The notes beneath the pieces are model-generated. The model was not told the DNA's origin. It worked only from the letters and a program-made list of their open reading frames with translations, and did no database searches. Below are positions 23,154 to 36,700 of a stretch of 64,000 bases of DNA, piece after piece. Position numbers and translations under genes: made by a program. How positions within the stretch are numbered: position 1 is the stretch's first letter; every line of letters begins with the position of its first letter. Source of the DNA: Dromaius novaehollandiae (taxonomy: Eukaryota; Chordata; Aves; Casuariiformes; Dromaiidae); the NCBI RefSeq assembly GCF_036370855.1, contig NC_088099.1, positions 17,513,501 to 17,577,500 on the forward strand, given 5' to 3'.

Positions 23154-26100
23154 ACGTTAGGTCTCCACCATGGTCGGGCACTGTTCTGCAGGAGGGCAGC
23201 TGTGCAGGTGCTCAGCTCTGTCTGAGCACTGGCCTCCCTCCCCTTGGGTGCCCCAGCCCTTCAGCACCCCTGGAGTGGCTCTGCGGAGGATCCCAGCCTA
23301 ATATTCTGCTCATGGAGACTGCAAGAAAGGCTGCTTCTTCATGAGGAAGTCAAAGACTGTTGCCACAAATGCCAAACTAGTCCATACAGTTTGCAAAAGC
23401 CCCTGCCAGAGGAGCCTGGCAGAAGCAAACATGCTGTACCTTTACTTCATAATTCTTTTTATCCGTGTGTGTGTGAGAGAGCTGCAGAAATTTGCTGTTA
23501 TTTTTAACTATGATCAGCTCTCAGTTGTCCAGGGTGGGCATAACCCAAGTAGCACAAAAGCACAGATCATACAACATGTACATAAACAGAATGACTTGGC
23601 GATCAGGGGAGGCAGTGACCCTGCGGCTGGCGAGAAGAGGGGTCCTTGGCCAGCTCAGACCCAACACTGCGCAAACATGGTTGCATGGATCCCACATCCA
23701 GCTGGTTTAAGCAACGCATGGGATCACTGTCCGCCCAGCATGGTCAGCCCACAACTCAGACACTTACAGAGTTACTCTAGGTGGACTCTGTGGAGCTTCT
23801 CCTCTCTTTCGCTTACCCCAGGACATACATTTTGTTTCTCTGCCAACCACAAACAAGAAGTGGAGTTTCAGCACAAGCTCTTAGATGAAATAGAGCCAAC
23901 CACCCAGAGTTCGTTGCATGTAATATGTTTTCCTTCCCAGAGTGGAATGCAACTGTGGAAGGGCAGCACTTTATCCTAAAACAAGCTATTGTTGTCTGTG
24001 TTTGAGTGCAAGTAGATTAGTGATGAATCAGCTTTTTGTGAATGCCTCTTTTCATCCCTTTCCTATCCTTCACTTGCATCTAACTTTTAAGACAGATGGT
24101 GTAACTTCCTTTGTAACTTCAGTTCCCATTGCTCACTTCTTGTCGTGTCGCTGGGGAGCACTTCCAGGTAGGGCAGCTCATAAATAAATCATCCCTTACA
24201 ATTGCTCAGTGACATGTGCAGCCAATAAAAAATCCAGCCATGTTGAATAAGGGGCTAATTCAAGCTGGTGACCCTTAAGCATGAACCGAATATATGGAAT
24301 AAAGACAGCTGGGTTATAGGTTTAGCTACTTTCATAAAGCATGTTTTAAATTAAAATAAATACACTAAATGTGAACTTAGATATGATCCAAAATAAAATC
24401 CACGTAGAGCAGAAGTAAGAGTTCCCAGATACACAAGACTAGCAGTCAGCTGCTTGAACTGGGTGTGTAAATCAATAAGCAACTGTCATTTCAGGATTAA
24501 AATGCATAATATAATGGAATTAGATGTTTTACAGAAGTCCCTGCTTCAGTCTCACACTGTTCTAAGTTCATAGTTCTGAAATAATATTTCAAAGTTTCCT
24601 TTTTTGAAAGTAAAGAAAGACCAGCATAATTTGCAATACATTTCAGCAAATAGCATATGCAATTCCTCATGACTTGAGTTGTCAGGATTGGGATAAAAAA
24701 GCCTATATAGTGCAGAGTAAGGGTTTTCTTTTTTTTTTTAATGATATGGAACCCTATTAAAAGACAAACATTTCTTCCTGCAAGAAGGTCGTGGGAACTG
24801 AGTTTCCCATAGAGCTCTGCCCAGAAGTTTCTAGTTAAATGGCAGCCATTTTATTAAAATGTCTGTTTTCTGTCAAAGAAACATAGCACATCTTTAACTG
24901 TCAGAAATGGCTATATAAACATGTGCCATGGCAGAATACAGAGTCCATATACATTTACTAATAAAAATGCTCTAACAATCCTGATAAAGACAAGCTTATC
25001 TAGGCTAGCAGTACTTCTGTACTCATTAAGGAGCCCATCAGTCAGCCACAAGTGACCACAGAGAAGCACTACAGGAATAATGTCATCTCTGATCCTTATC
25101 TCAGGGTTAGGCTGTAGTACATGCTGTTGCTTTTGTTATTATTGTTTTACACAGTGCATGTTATAGTAGGAAGAGGAACACACGAGATACAAAATATTGC
25201 ATACACGACTTGTAGTCCAGCTTTTAAGTAACAGGTATGGAACATGTTTCTTTAATTGCAGAGATTGGTGAAGCAAAGACCCTCGAGTTAGGCCTAATGG
25301 ATTTCTTTCCCATGTCGATACGAATTCCCTGTTTCATCTTGGCAAGTCACTCAGTTATTCTGTTCTTGCTATACTGAAACTTGTACACAGCATCATCGTA
25401 TCTGAACACGAACACATCTCAGTCTGGAGTTCCCCAGAGAGATTAACTTCTCACATGCTTGCTGTCATTTACTCACTCTCCCAGTGTATACAACAATTTG
25501 TATTTTCTGATAACATGCACATCTTATTATATGTTTAAGAGAAGGCAACATCAAAGAAACACAGTTTATACTAAGAGCAGAAGGTGATGAGGTATTTCCC
25601 GTGGAAGTTCATGCTACGGTCTCAGAGCAGCTAAATATTATCATTTTGAGGAGTTGAATCTTTGGTAACCTTATGAGTTTATGTAAGTTTATGTTACGCG
25701 TGGTGTTCTTTAATCACTGTTTAGTATGCAGTATGAGTTATTTGGCTGGGGTTTTTATGGCAACCCAGTGACAGGAGAGAGAAATACAGACTGTAAATTT
25801 ATGTTATACAAAAGTTTCTAAAGTTCCCACTTGGAAAGCCAATGTTTTGCAGTACTGCACAGTTGTCTTTTGATATCTGCTGCCCTAATGCACTTCGCTG
25901 AATCTACCTTCTGTGGCTTTTACTTTCAGGCCAAAGACCGATTTCCTCTGAGTCTGTACAGCACCCAACTTGATGCAGCCTAAATACCAGTTAAGATGCT
26001 GACACAGTATAAATATTTACAGCTGATACTGGGTTTGAGAGACAACTACTAAGGCTGCAGCTATGAATAGCTGGAAATGGAAAAAGAGGTCCCGTGACTG

Positions 26101-26394
26101 CTCAGAGATCTGCAAAGAGGCAGGAGACAAGGCAGGAAAAATGTGAGAGATCCTGGTCTTTCAAAGAGTTCTGCAGAGAGTTTCAGCCACGGAGGCCCCA
26201 CTGGTTTGCACAGATGGAGGCGAGAGGCGAGGCAGGACCGAGCGGCCCAGGACGGCACAACGGGCAGAGAAAGAGGGGCCAATCTTAAAGTGCAAACAGA
26301 AGCAGGGAGAAAAGAGAAAGAGGAGCAGGAGGAGGTAGAAGCAAATCTGACCTGGATAATGAAGCAGAGAGCAATCTATTTTCCTACAGATGGC
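23154..26394. other. Non-coding block containing the longest chance frame
   Basis: The longest open frame of the window (212 codons, plus, 23341-23979) lies here. It has no recognisable domain, mixed composition, overlapping alternative frames and no Kozak or promoter context, so it is not called as a gene. A short MIR-like phrase, ATCTTGGCAAGTCACT, occurs at 25336-25351. The rest is AT-rich. Confidence 0.5.
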
Positions 26395-26427
26395 CTTGTT
26401 CCAGCTACTGGCAGTAGCTGGAACAAG
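26395..26427. repeat. 33-base perfect palindrome (16-base arms, 1-base centre)
   Basis: CTTGTTCCAGCTACTG (26395-26410), a single G (26411), then CAGTAGCTGGAACAAG (26412-26427). The arms are exact reverse complements. The symmetry ends abruptly on both sides (C/C mismatch at 26394/26428). Flanks are purine-rich and show no obvious terminal repeats or duplications. Confidence 0.99.
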
Positions 26428-29400
26428 CCTTTCACAAGGAGGGGCACACAGGGACATATAACCTAGAGTGAGACCAGTTTAGCACTTTTGTAGTCCTGCT
26501 TGCAGTTGCATATATAAAAACTGTATACCTCCCTTCTTATTATTGCAAACAATAAGAGAGTTGTCCACTACACATGTGCTCCTAGTTGGCACTCTTATTG
26601 GGGCACACAAGGAAATCATGAACCAGAATAAGCAATGGAAGGAGCCAGACGGAGCAGCTTGGTTAGAGAGCAAGAGAAGAGTCCTAGGAATACCATGGGA
26701 AAAATACAAAAGGAAAAAGAGAGCCAGAAGAGTCAGAGGGTGCATCCAAACCTGCAAGCAGAGTGCTGGGCGAGCAGGCCAGGCCGTTGGCTGTGAGCAG
26801 CTGTGTAGAATAGCAAGTGGGACTGGTGACCAGTGTTTCTGCGATATTTCTGTAAAGTTTATTTCCTCTACAGGGGACTAAGAAACCGCTGTTCTGGACC
26901 ACATTGACAGTCCATGCAGTCCAATATTGCGTGCATAAGAAGAGCCAGAGCCCTTAGATGCAGAGGAGCAAAGCCCAAAGCTGACATTAAGTAGAAAGAT
27001 GTTGCAAGGGCAGGTTTCCCCAAAAGATAGATTATAGGTTCTGTAACCTGTCGTATTGCCTGGAAGCTTATATCTTTCCCACTGCTCCCGCAGTTTTATT
27101 TGGCTTAATGGTCAAGTGTAACTGGTTATTATCAGTTTTCAGACCAATGTTTAATCCTCATATCTGCAAATGTCTTCTGAAAAATACTGCAATTCAAGTT
27201 ATTTCTGCAAAAGAACAAAAGAGAAACCACCTCAAATTCCAAAATATATGAACTATCATGGTTATTTTTTGATATTTTCCTCAGTGACAGGAAATCTCAC
27301 CTTACCCCTGGTTTCCCATCACAAGCTGGATTTATATAGAAGAAGTTATTTCAGGATTAGTTCTAATAAACACCTGGGGTGATTGCTGATCTGGACGTAT
27401 CCCAATCCTGTTTCTACAAAATGCCAAAGTTCCCGCTTGACCTTACCTGTCAAGCTTTCTTTTTATTATTCAACAATTTTTCCTTTTTCTAGTAAGAGAC
27501 ATACCCACATTTTACACTGACATAGAACTTTGTGGAGCTATTTTCCTGATGGTCTGCATGGAGACTTTTTATTATTGTCATTATCTATGACAATTTTCAG
27601 ATGAAGTTACTGTTTTTGTTTCATTTGGCATCTGTACTTGGGAAAAAGCCAAGGGAGGAAGAGACAAATCCATCAGCTTAAGACAGGAAACCCTGTGGTT
27701 TCAAAGCCACTTATATCTTGTTAGAAGTTGCTTTTCCCTTTGGCTATTTCATGCTAACATCCTTTCATGGGACAGTTTCTCCACTTACGTCATCCAAATG
27801 TTTCTTCATCAAAAACTCTCTGGAATAAGTCTAAATTCTTGCCCTTTTCTATATAATAACATCCAAGACAACAGTCCTTAATGGGACTGGAGGGCATGAC
27901 TATATATTAAACATATCATAGTAATAACAGCTTTACAAAAAGAACGGATCATTTGTTTAGTTGCTACCTTGCTTACACACTGTTTGCCTGGAAGATACAA
28001 AGTCAGTCACAAATACTATCTCGATGCATACGCTCGTAACATATTTCTTTAGCACCTTTCTGCGTTTGCGTGAGGCACAGTGGAAACAAGTAGCTGTCAC
28101 TCACTGTGGCTCCTGCCGCGTGAATAGTGTTATGTATTTCAGCCTCAAAGAAAGGAAGGTTTTCAGTTTGTTTCTCTCAGAAGCACCTCCCAGAAGCTCA
28201 AGATGCTTATTACAGTAGAAAAGCAAGTGAATATAATCTCATTGATTAAGTGGTGCCTAGCACAGGCCCTGAATAGTGATGCAGAATAATAATAAAAAGG
28301 TTGCAAAACAATATAAACACCAGTGGGATTAAAAAGCCTTCCTCTAAAGCAAACAAGTGAGAGCACACAGAAGGAGTATTATATCTAACAGTGCTCAGAG
28401 TTGCACAATATCTAACATCACCTATCCGAAGCTCTCGCCACCCCTCTGAACATCTACCAGCAGGTAGGAGGCTTTTTAGCTCAAAACCATTCTGGTACCA
28501 AGCAGACTTGGTGCCTCCATGTATGTCCTCTACCCCCTCCTTTTGCTTTGCAGCACAAACAAGAGAGTCACAAGGATGTGGAATAACAGGAGAAAAGTTT
28601 GGAGTGAGGCCGATTGAAAGAAACAGAAGATTAGGAAGAAGGTGGCATTGATTCAGAGCCAAACAGTAAAACCATGGCACTTACACAGTAAGTAACTGTG
28701 ATGACAACTTCGCTCACCTTTCAGCACTTGCCCCTTTTAAACAATTTTGTGGTATCTTGTGCCCTGACTGCTAACAATGTATCACCCTTGGTGTTGACAT
28801 TTAACCTGTTTGTCAACAGATCCATTTACATCTCATTTCACTGGCACCCCATGCAAAAGGCAGCAAGTGAAGTCCATTTTAGTGCAAGTGATGAAAGATG
28901 TCATTGCCGGTGCCCTTTAGCACTGTCTGCACAGCCATGAAGTATAGCTACCATTAGCAATAGGGATTTGAGTGTAATGTCTGCCTTCACCCAGCAGGGT
29001 CAGAAATTTATGGTTATGACCTTTTCTCTCTCATTTGATGTTGGAGTGGGCTCAGGTCATGTTTGCAAGAAATAACATAAAATCAAATAGAGTTGATGCA
29101 GGTTCAGTGTGAAGTGATGCAGAGAAAGAATTTACCTCTCTCTAATAAAAATGACTTCAATGACTTTAATAATGAAGGCAATAAAGTTCCACAAACTTTA
29201 CAGCAAAGGTTGTAAGGGTGTTAAATGTTTCAAAGTGGCGCATAAGAGAATACAATTATTCTAAGAAGACCTACATTCATTAATATCATTATGTAGTTTC
29301 TCAGATGTAATTCTCAAGGCCTCAGATATATTTTGTTTCAAAGCAAAAATGCCTTGTCAGTCATATAAATCCTCCAAGCTTTTCTGAACATTTTCTCTTG

Positions 29401-32400
29401 CCACTTACATATTTTCATGTTCTTTTCGGATACATCAAAGATGAATGATAATTTTTCTTGTGCAGTAACTGATGATTGCAGACGCTGGAAACCACCACTG
29501 ATGCCTGGTTCTCTGAGCCTTAGAAATAGTGAGGCTTTGTAAAGAGACACGGCTGTATATGAATAAAACTCAGGAGATATGTTTCACCACATGTCGGGTC
29601 CAAGAAAGGGTTCCCTGGCTGCCCAAGCTCCCTGCAGAGCCCTGCTGAAGTCCTGCTCCCTCTTTTTTACCACACCTTCCCTGGCTTGTGACAGAAGGGG
29701 AACCCATCAGAATTACAAAACAGGTTTAGTTAGCAGGGTGGGCAAAGGAGAAGGGCTACAGCAAGACATGGCTGGCTAATACCTAAGCTTCATGGTTAGC
29801 AACCCCAGACTGGCCTACCAATGATGTCCCCAAGCATGGGGATACCTGTCCTCTCCTGGGTGCCACTAGGCTAGCTCCAGAGGTAGCTGCTCCCTGGCCC
29901 ACCAGCTGCCTCATTTGAAGGCACCTGTTCCAGCTGTGCTGCCCGCACAGTTCAGCCAAAATCTATCCTCCTAGTATTTAGGACTTGGGGATTAGTTCAA
30001 TCCATTGCAGACACAGCAGCTCAGTGAGGAACCATTTTCTAAATAAAAAGTTGTTCAATGGTCTCCTTATTTGGAATGCATTTCAACCGGTTTTTCTTTC
30101 TTCTTTCTTTTTGCTTTCTTTTTTTGCAAAGAATGTCAATGCTTCTTTGGAAATATAAAGTCATACATAAGCTATGAAAGAGTTATTGTTATTGTTATAT
30201 GGATATTTTTAACACATTTGTGCATTAGGCAATTAATGCAAATGGATTTTGAGTCCTATTAGCTAAATCCCTTGGTATCTAGCATGCTTCCTCTCTGGCC
30301 TCTGTAGTCTAGAGGGAGATATAACTTGTACCACTCCACCCAAGGCAAGGGAGCAAGAAATAAGCTGTATGTTGCATATCTTTTTTTGCCTCTCCTCACC
30401 CCTACAGTGATCTCCTTTCTCTCTGCTGTGAAACTTCATGTCCGGATTTCCTCCCCAGCACCACAGGATGCTACTAGTACTAACTAAAACAAACGCAGGG
30501 AAAAAAAAAAAAGAGAGAGGCCAGTTAAATGGGGATTAGTAAGAATAATGAGACAAATAGGTATATATATTATTCCATTTAGATAATTACAACACTGGTT
30601 CTAACCTCAGCAAGACCGTTATGAGAGAATATTATTTCCACTAATGTTCTTTGTCAAAAATAATGGATTATAAGTCTCTCTGCTGCTCCTTATATAGATA
30701 CTTTAAATTCACTTTGTAAAACCATGAGACAGATATACTAAACACCTATTTCTGGCCATCTGCTCATCATTGCTGCAGCTCGTGACTTGCCTCACATACC
30801 GTGGTGGTCCATCATGTCAGTGCTCAGCCTTCCCCTTCTGGTCAGGAATGTGGAGGCACCAAAACTCTCACAACTGTAGGATATCTTTAGGTGTGTGGAA
30901 ACATCCCCAGGACTAGCACAATGGCATGCAGTTTTTATTACTAATGGTGGCCAACACTTTTCTGGGCAGTCTGTTTTCTGTGGGGAATATTTTATTTTTC
31001 ATGCCACTCAGTTTTCACAGACAGTGTTGGCTTTGCACTAAATGAGTCAACCTCTGAAAATGAGAAAAAAAGGGAAATCTTTTAGTTTGGGCATTCCTAA
31101 AATGCTGTTAGATTCTGAGCCCTGAGCTTCTGTTCTGCACAGGGCAGTGCCCCAACTCTAGGACCCGTATGGCTTTTGTGGCAGTAGAGCCTGCGGTGGA
31201 AGGTCTCATCCAGCACAGGGGTTACCCCCATGCAGCCAAATAGTTATTTGAGGTATGCGAGCTACAACACCTATAAGGTACTACAGTGGAATTTACTTAT
31301 CCAAATGCTTGGTTTTCAGCAAAAATAGCAATAGAATTTAGCTAAACTTTTTTTTTTCCATTGAAAAGTCTAATTTTTGCATTTTCATTTAGTTCTCTAA
31401 TTGCTTGTTGGGTGTCAACATTTCAAAATTTGCTACCACAGTAACTGCAGAGCATTACCACTAGTACAAGAACATGATACTGTGCTCAGAAATACTATCC
31501 TCAATGCAAGGGTTACTCCACTGAATATTTCATGGTTTTTTTGTTTTTCTTTTTGTTTAGCAGTTAGTGCCCTTTTGCTTGCAATCTCAATAGAATTATT
31601 GTAGTAGTATACTCTACCAAAAAAGGCAGGAAAAGAACTTTTATGTCAGTCAAGAGTTCTCTGTTCATTTTTCTAAGTAATGACAGACTCACAAAATAGG
31701 AGTATTTCAGATGGGAGGAGTCCAGAGACTGGTTGAACAGCAATGAAACACAAATCTACACGCGACACTTGCTCTTGGAACAATGATTACATCAAAATAA
31801 CCAGGAAATGTTACACAGTAAACCTCTCTCTGTTTATATTTCCACACTGTTACTAAAATACTGCTGCTCAGTACTCAAAAACATCCAGGCCATGTATTTC
31901 TCTTGTGCCCTGCTCAGTAGGGCTTCAACAACTGATCTGCCCTATTGACTTTCCGCAGCTGCCATGCATTTAATGGTTTCTACCCCTTTCAGTGTTGGTA
32001 TTGAATGCAAAGGTGGAGAAGTTGCATGAAGCCAGCTATGTCCCACTCCAAGGGCTGCAGCCACCTTAGCCCCTGCAGCAGACTGCTCTCTCACAGTCGC
32101 ATGACTAATGTAACCATGAGCACTTTAAGTGTACTTCCAGACAGTATTCAGAGGGCAGCAGCAACATCTCTGCTGAGGAGGGTCTTATGACATATTTCCT
32201 ATTTTTTCTCTTTCAGTAAAGAGTTTGCTGGCACTGTCTGTGCAGCCAGACAACCCCCAAATATGGCACTCTTGGAAAATGACTCTTATTGAATCCTGTA
32301 TGTCTTCGATTTCATGTGAGCACAGACTACACTGGTGACAGTGTCAGTCTGTGCATTTTCTCACGCATGTTGTGCAGTTCAGCCCCGGCAAAAATGGTTG

Positions 32401-33694
32401 AAATGGTCATTTCATGGTTACTGCACAAGAACTCACAAGACAGACAGTGAAACTTTACCAGGCTTTGGGATGTTTTCCACAGAACAATATCACCAGCATG
32501 CACTGACCGCTTGCAGAGTTGGTAAGAGAGTCATTTTAGCTATTACATCTGCTGACACTGCATTTTGGGTTCTCATCAGACTAGCATGCAGCCAGAACAC
32601 TGGAGCAGAAGTCACAAGATTTCTTAAAAAGCAAATGACACTTAAAAAAAAGAAGCCGATTAAACTAAACTGTTAAAAATATCCAAGAATTAATTTACAG
32701 ACTAGATGTGATAGCTTCTTCAGATGGCATCTTTCCAACTGTGGTTTCCCTATCACTCCAATCAAAGATGGGACAGATTAGCCACTGAATTCCTGCCAAC
32801 TTATACAATAGAGCCTTTTTATTTACGAGAAATGCTGCAGTTTGGGTAGGGCTTGACCATTCCTTTGAACTTAGGACATTCGAATTGCCTGACTTTGGCA
32901 AGTCTGCATCTTGGTGAATACCTGTGTGATCTTCAAAATCTATATGATCACAGCAATGGTGCCTCTTACTTAGAAATGTCACCCACACATAGTTTGGCTA
33001 CACAAGGTCTGGTACTTGGAGAATGCAAATGCTTCAGCGTGAGGAGAGACACAGAGCTGGACTAAACCAGTGTGGTTTTGAAGATGTTTTGCATTCCTCA
33101 ATTTTAGTGCTGTATGACTGAAAGCTTGATGAAAATCCTATCATCTTAGCCACAAAAACTGAACAGCTAATTAATTATTCACACTGTCTCAAATGGCTTC
33201 TAAATAAAGGAGAATGTAGCTGTCTCCAAGGCCAACATTTTAGATGTGAAACTCAGTTTAATGCTGGAGATCATTCACTGCCTTTTGAGATGAAGCCGCT
33301 GCATGGTCAGCCTAGCTGATGGCACCCTGAATTGCTAACTCCTGTGGGAAATCAGTTCTGCTAAAAACTCTCTGAATGATGCTACTAATATCATCCCAAG
33401 GGTGATGTCTCCAAGCAGGGAGCATCACTAGCTACTTCATAAGATAAATATGCTAGTGAGCCTTACAGAAAAGACAGAATCTTTATGGAAAAGAGAGTTG
33501 AAACAACCTTCTAGCTATGAATTCTCTATTGAAGTGGCACAGTATGACTAGAAACACAACTACAGACAGCCATGAAGGGCAGGCCAAAATTGGATGTTTT
33601 TGCTTTCAGAACCTTGGGAGAATCCATATTTAAGTCTTCAAGACTAAAGCCTGCAGACTTAAGTTTCTAACTAGCTCCAAAATGTCCAACCCAC
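26428..33694. other. Non-coding block
   Basis: AT-leaning, unique-looking sequence. It includes a T-rich tract at 30091-30126 and an A12 run at 30501-30512. Frames up to 144 codons show no recognised domain or splice context. Confidence 0.55.
30091..30126 (+). repeat. T-rich (TTTC)n-like tract
   Basis: TTTTTCTTTCTTCTTTC and similar, with one interrupting G. Confidence 0.85.
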
Positions 33695-33713
33695 AAAAAA
33701 AGGGGGGGGGGGG
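33695..33713 (+). repeat. A7-G12 homopolymer junction
   Basis: Seven A (33695-33701) followed by twelve G (33702-33713). Such a run is prone to length error in sequencing and to slippage in vivo. Confidence 0.9.
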
Positions 33714-36700
33714 AAGTTTTCTGAGAGTAAGGAGAAAATTTTTTGTGACTGGCTCTCAAATTTTTTCAGAACAGCTTATGAAAATTACAGCCCTTTCCCT
33801 TGGCTCAGTTTATAACTGGATCCCTGGGATATTAATACAGATTTAAGACACAGCTCTATTTCTTGCGATAGAAGAGTTTGCTTTGTTTGACTTGTTTCCT
33901 ACAGAGGTCAAAGAGGGGCAGTTATTTTTTCACAAAGCTAAATGGTTACTGAGTGGTGATTAAAATAGGAAAATCCCCCCAAAGTTACATTTTCTTTGCA
34001 TAGGTGTAAATCCTTTGACTGAACTCATTTCAGAGCTATGTTAACGTAACACCATGTAGTTCAACGGCTGGTGCCAAAGAGGGACAGAGTGGGGCAGGAG
34101 ATGAGACTCATCAGACCCTGAACCTGCACCTGGATCTCTGCTGGTGGCTGTTCAAATCAGCCAGGGATTGCCAGAAAGCCCCGGGACAGGCAGGGCTCTG
34201 TGCAGGCACAGGTGGTTGCAGAATCAGGGCCTCGTGTATTGATTTATTTCAGAAAGTCCAGGACACAGTCACTGGACAGTCTAAAAATAGCTATAGCAAA
34301 AATGGAAAAATGATCTGGATTCAACCGTGTACAGTAAAAAAAAACGCCTCACACCTCAGGCAAGGGGACACGCTGTACAGCATATGAAAGTGAGTTCTCC
34401 GCATGGCAGAGGAGAAAGGAAATTGCAAACGGAGAGAGGGCAGAATGTGAACCAGAGCCAGGTCACCCTTGTAAACAGAACAGCAAGTAAATGCAAGTGG
34501 ACCTCAGTTTGCAGAGCAAGCTGGGTTTTGCCAGAGAAAGAAACAGTAATGCCCCAATGGCAGTGAAAATTCTGTACAGAAAACTAATAGCAATTAAATG
34601 CCCATAAAGCTATTTCTCCAAAAACTTACTCTGAAGCAAGATGTGGAGGAAATCTGGTTTTTACTTGTGCAAGCAATCTTGTCCAAATGCCGTATATTCC
34701 CTCCTCCTTCACTGCTTCACTAGAAATCCCCTTCATTATTCAAACACAAACACGGCTGTTGCCATAGAAGTTGTCTTGAGTTGGTTAAAAAGTGATTCAA
34801 GAGGATCACCCGGTGGCTGAACAGGCTTATGCTTAGAGTAACGCACAGCAGAAACCAGGCCTCCTCTGGTGCCTGGGGATGCTGGGAGAGCCCAGAATCT
34901 CCTATTACAGCTCGCCAATCTTGACCTCTGTTTTTGCTCAGAAAGTGAAGCTGAACAGGAAATCATTGTGCTGTGCAACACTGAGAAATGTATTATGTAG
35001 TATTAGGAAGATCACGCTTATGAAATGTTACTTTCCCACTTTAATGGTTACACCTTTGAGCTTGTTTTCTTAATGTAATTTTCATTTTACACAGTTATTT
35101 ATGTTTTAGTGCTGTCCTCCTCCAAAGGATTGGATCTCCTCCTCTTACACTAATGCATAAACTCGATGTCTCCATGATGGCCCAGGTGCCTAAGGGGAGA
35201 TGAGTCCTGACACATGCCAAGATAGTGTGATGGAAACCATTCCCACGTGCCTCTTTGCTACCAACCCAACACCAGTGCAGTGGGCCAGGCTCCTGCGCGC
35301 ACGTGTGGCTGTGGAGACACAGTGTGAGGTGCAGGTGGGAAGGCAGAAGGAAGGGGCTATAAGGGGCCTTCCTCCAGCACAGAGTGGTGAGGTCTCACCT
35401 CCTGTATCACTCAGAGCAAAGTGCTAGCATTGCAATGGCCTCTGTGATGTTGGCTGAGACTAAGGCTAAAAATATATATATATGTATCCATTGCTCAGCT
35501 CACTGTAAACATTAACACCATTCTTTGCAACCTTTCTGATGAGCTTCCTCTAGCTACCGCTATGTGCTGGAGTAGCAATTTGTCATTGCCATCACAGATA
35601 CGCCTGCCCATGAGAATCTACCCAAATATAGGAGCCTTATCTGCCACAGAAAACTGGCAATTCCCATGTACATGCTGGAGACAGCAGCTGCCAAGCTCCA
35701 GAGGTGCCACCCACAGTGAGGCTGCCCCACTGCCCCTTGCTCCTGCGTGGTGCCAGATGGGCTGTGGGTCGCCGCTGGCGTTGCTCCCACTGTGGCTGCG
35801 GCTCTGGGCTCCTGCTGGGGCTCCTGGCTGTCACACAGCGTGCAGGTGGACGCCCTCTCCTGGGCTCCCAAACATCCCTCTGCCAACCTCTAGATAGGTG
35901 GGAAGGAGCTTCCTGCCTTTCCTATGATGCAGTGAAGGACAAAGAGAGAAAGGTGGAGTCTGCCCTCAGGAAGGAAGGAAGAAATGGAGGAAAGAGGCCC
36001 AGATCTGTTGAGGGAGAAGGGATGCCTAGGAGAAGGCAAGAGGATGTGCCACGGCTCCCCAAGATGATGACAATTTGCCATTGAGCTCCAGCCTGCGGTG
36101 TCACCTGCCCTAGTCCGAGCAGGCCACAATACCCAAGGCATGGGGTCACCCTCTGAGGAACAGGAGATTACTAATCTCCGGAGCAGCTGTTGGTTAATTA
36201 ACTGTTGTTCGCAGTACCCTGGATGTGACAGAGGCCCCGTGGGAAATGCAGCACTTCGCTGTGCAACCAAAGGCTCCGCCACTGTCCGGGATGTGACACA
36301 AGGAGGCACAGGGGTGTTGCCCAGGCATGGATACTGCCGTTTCCTCACTCAGCAGCTTAATTTGGTAGCTTAAATATTCACTGAGACCTATTTTGATGTT
36401 ATCTTATATTTTAAATGATATTCTGAAGTTTAGCACAAACCACTATCAAAAGCCTGAAGCTGAAAAACAAGACAAGGCTTGTGGTATATCACATGTGCAT
36501 GTGGATCTAATTATCAGAGGAGCACTAGCAAAATAATCTCTCTTAGTAGGCTAAGGCTTACAAGGGCTCCCAAAATATCATCAGAGAGAAATATCTGATA
36601 TCTTAACAGTGTTAAGGCTAAAGATTTTTTGTATTTTTTAGAGCTACACGTGGGACGCACATGATATATTTTTCCATTTTAATTTGCACTTTCATTGGCT

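Noticed and set aside
25330..25375. MIR-like phrase ATCTTGGCAAGTCACT
   Set aside because: The match is only about 16 bases and the flanks do not continue the MIR order convincingly.
34190..34240. Second copy of the palindromic repeat end (TGCAGAATCAGGGCCTCG)
   Set aside because: Only a short one-sided match; no inverted partner nearby.
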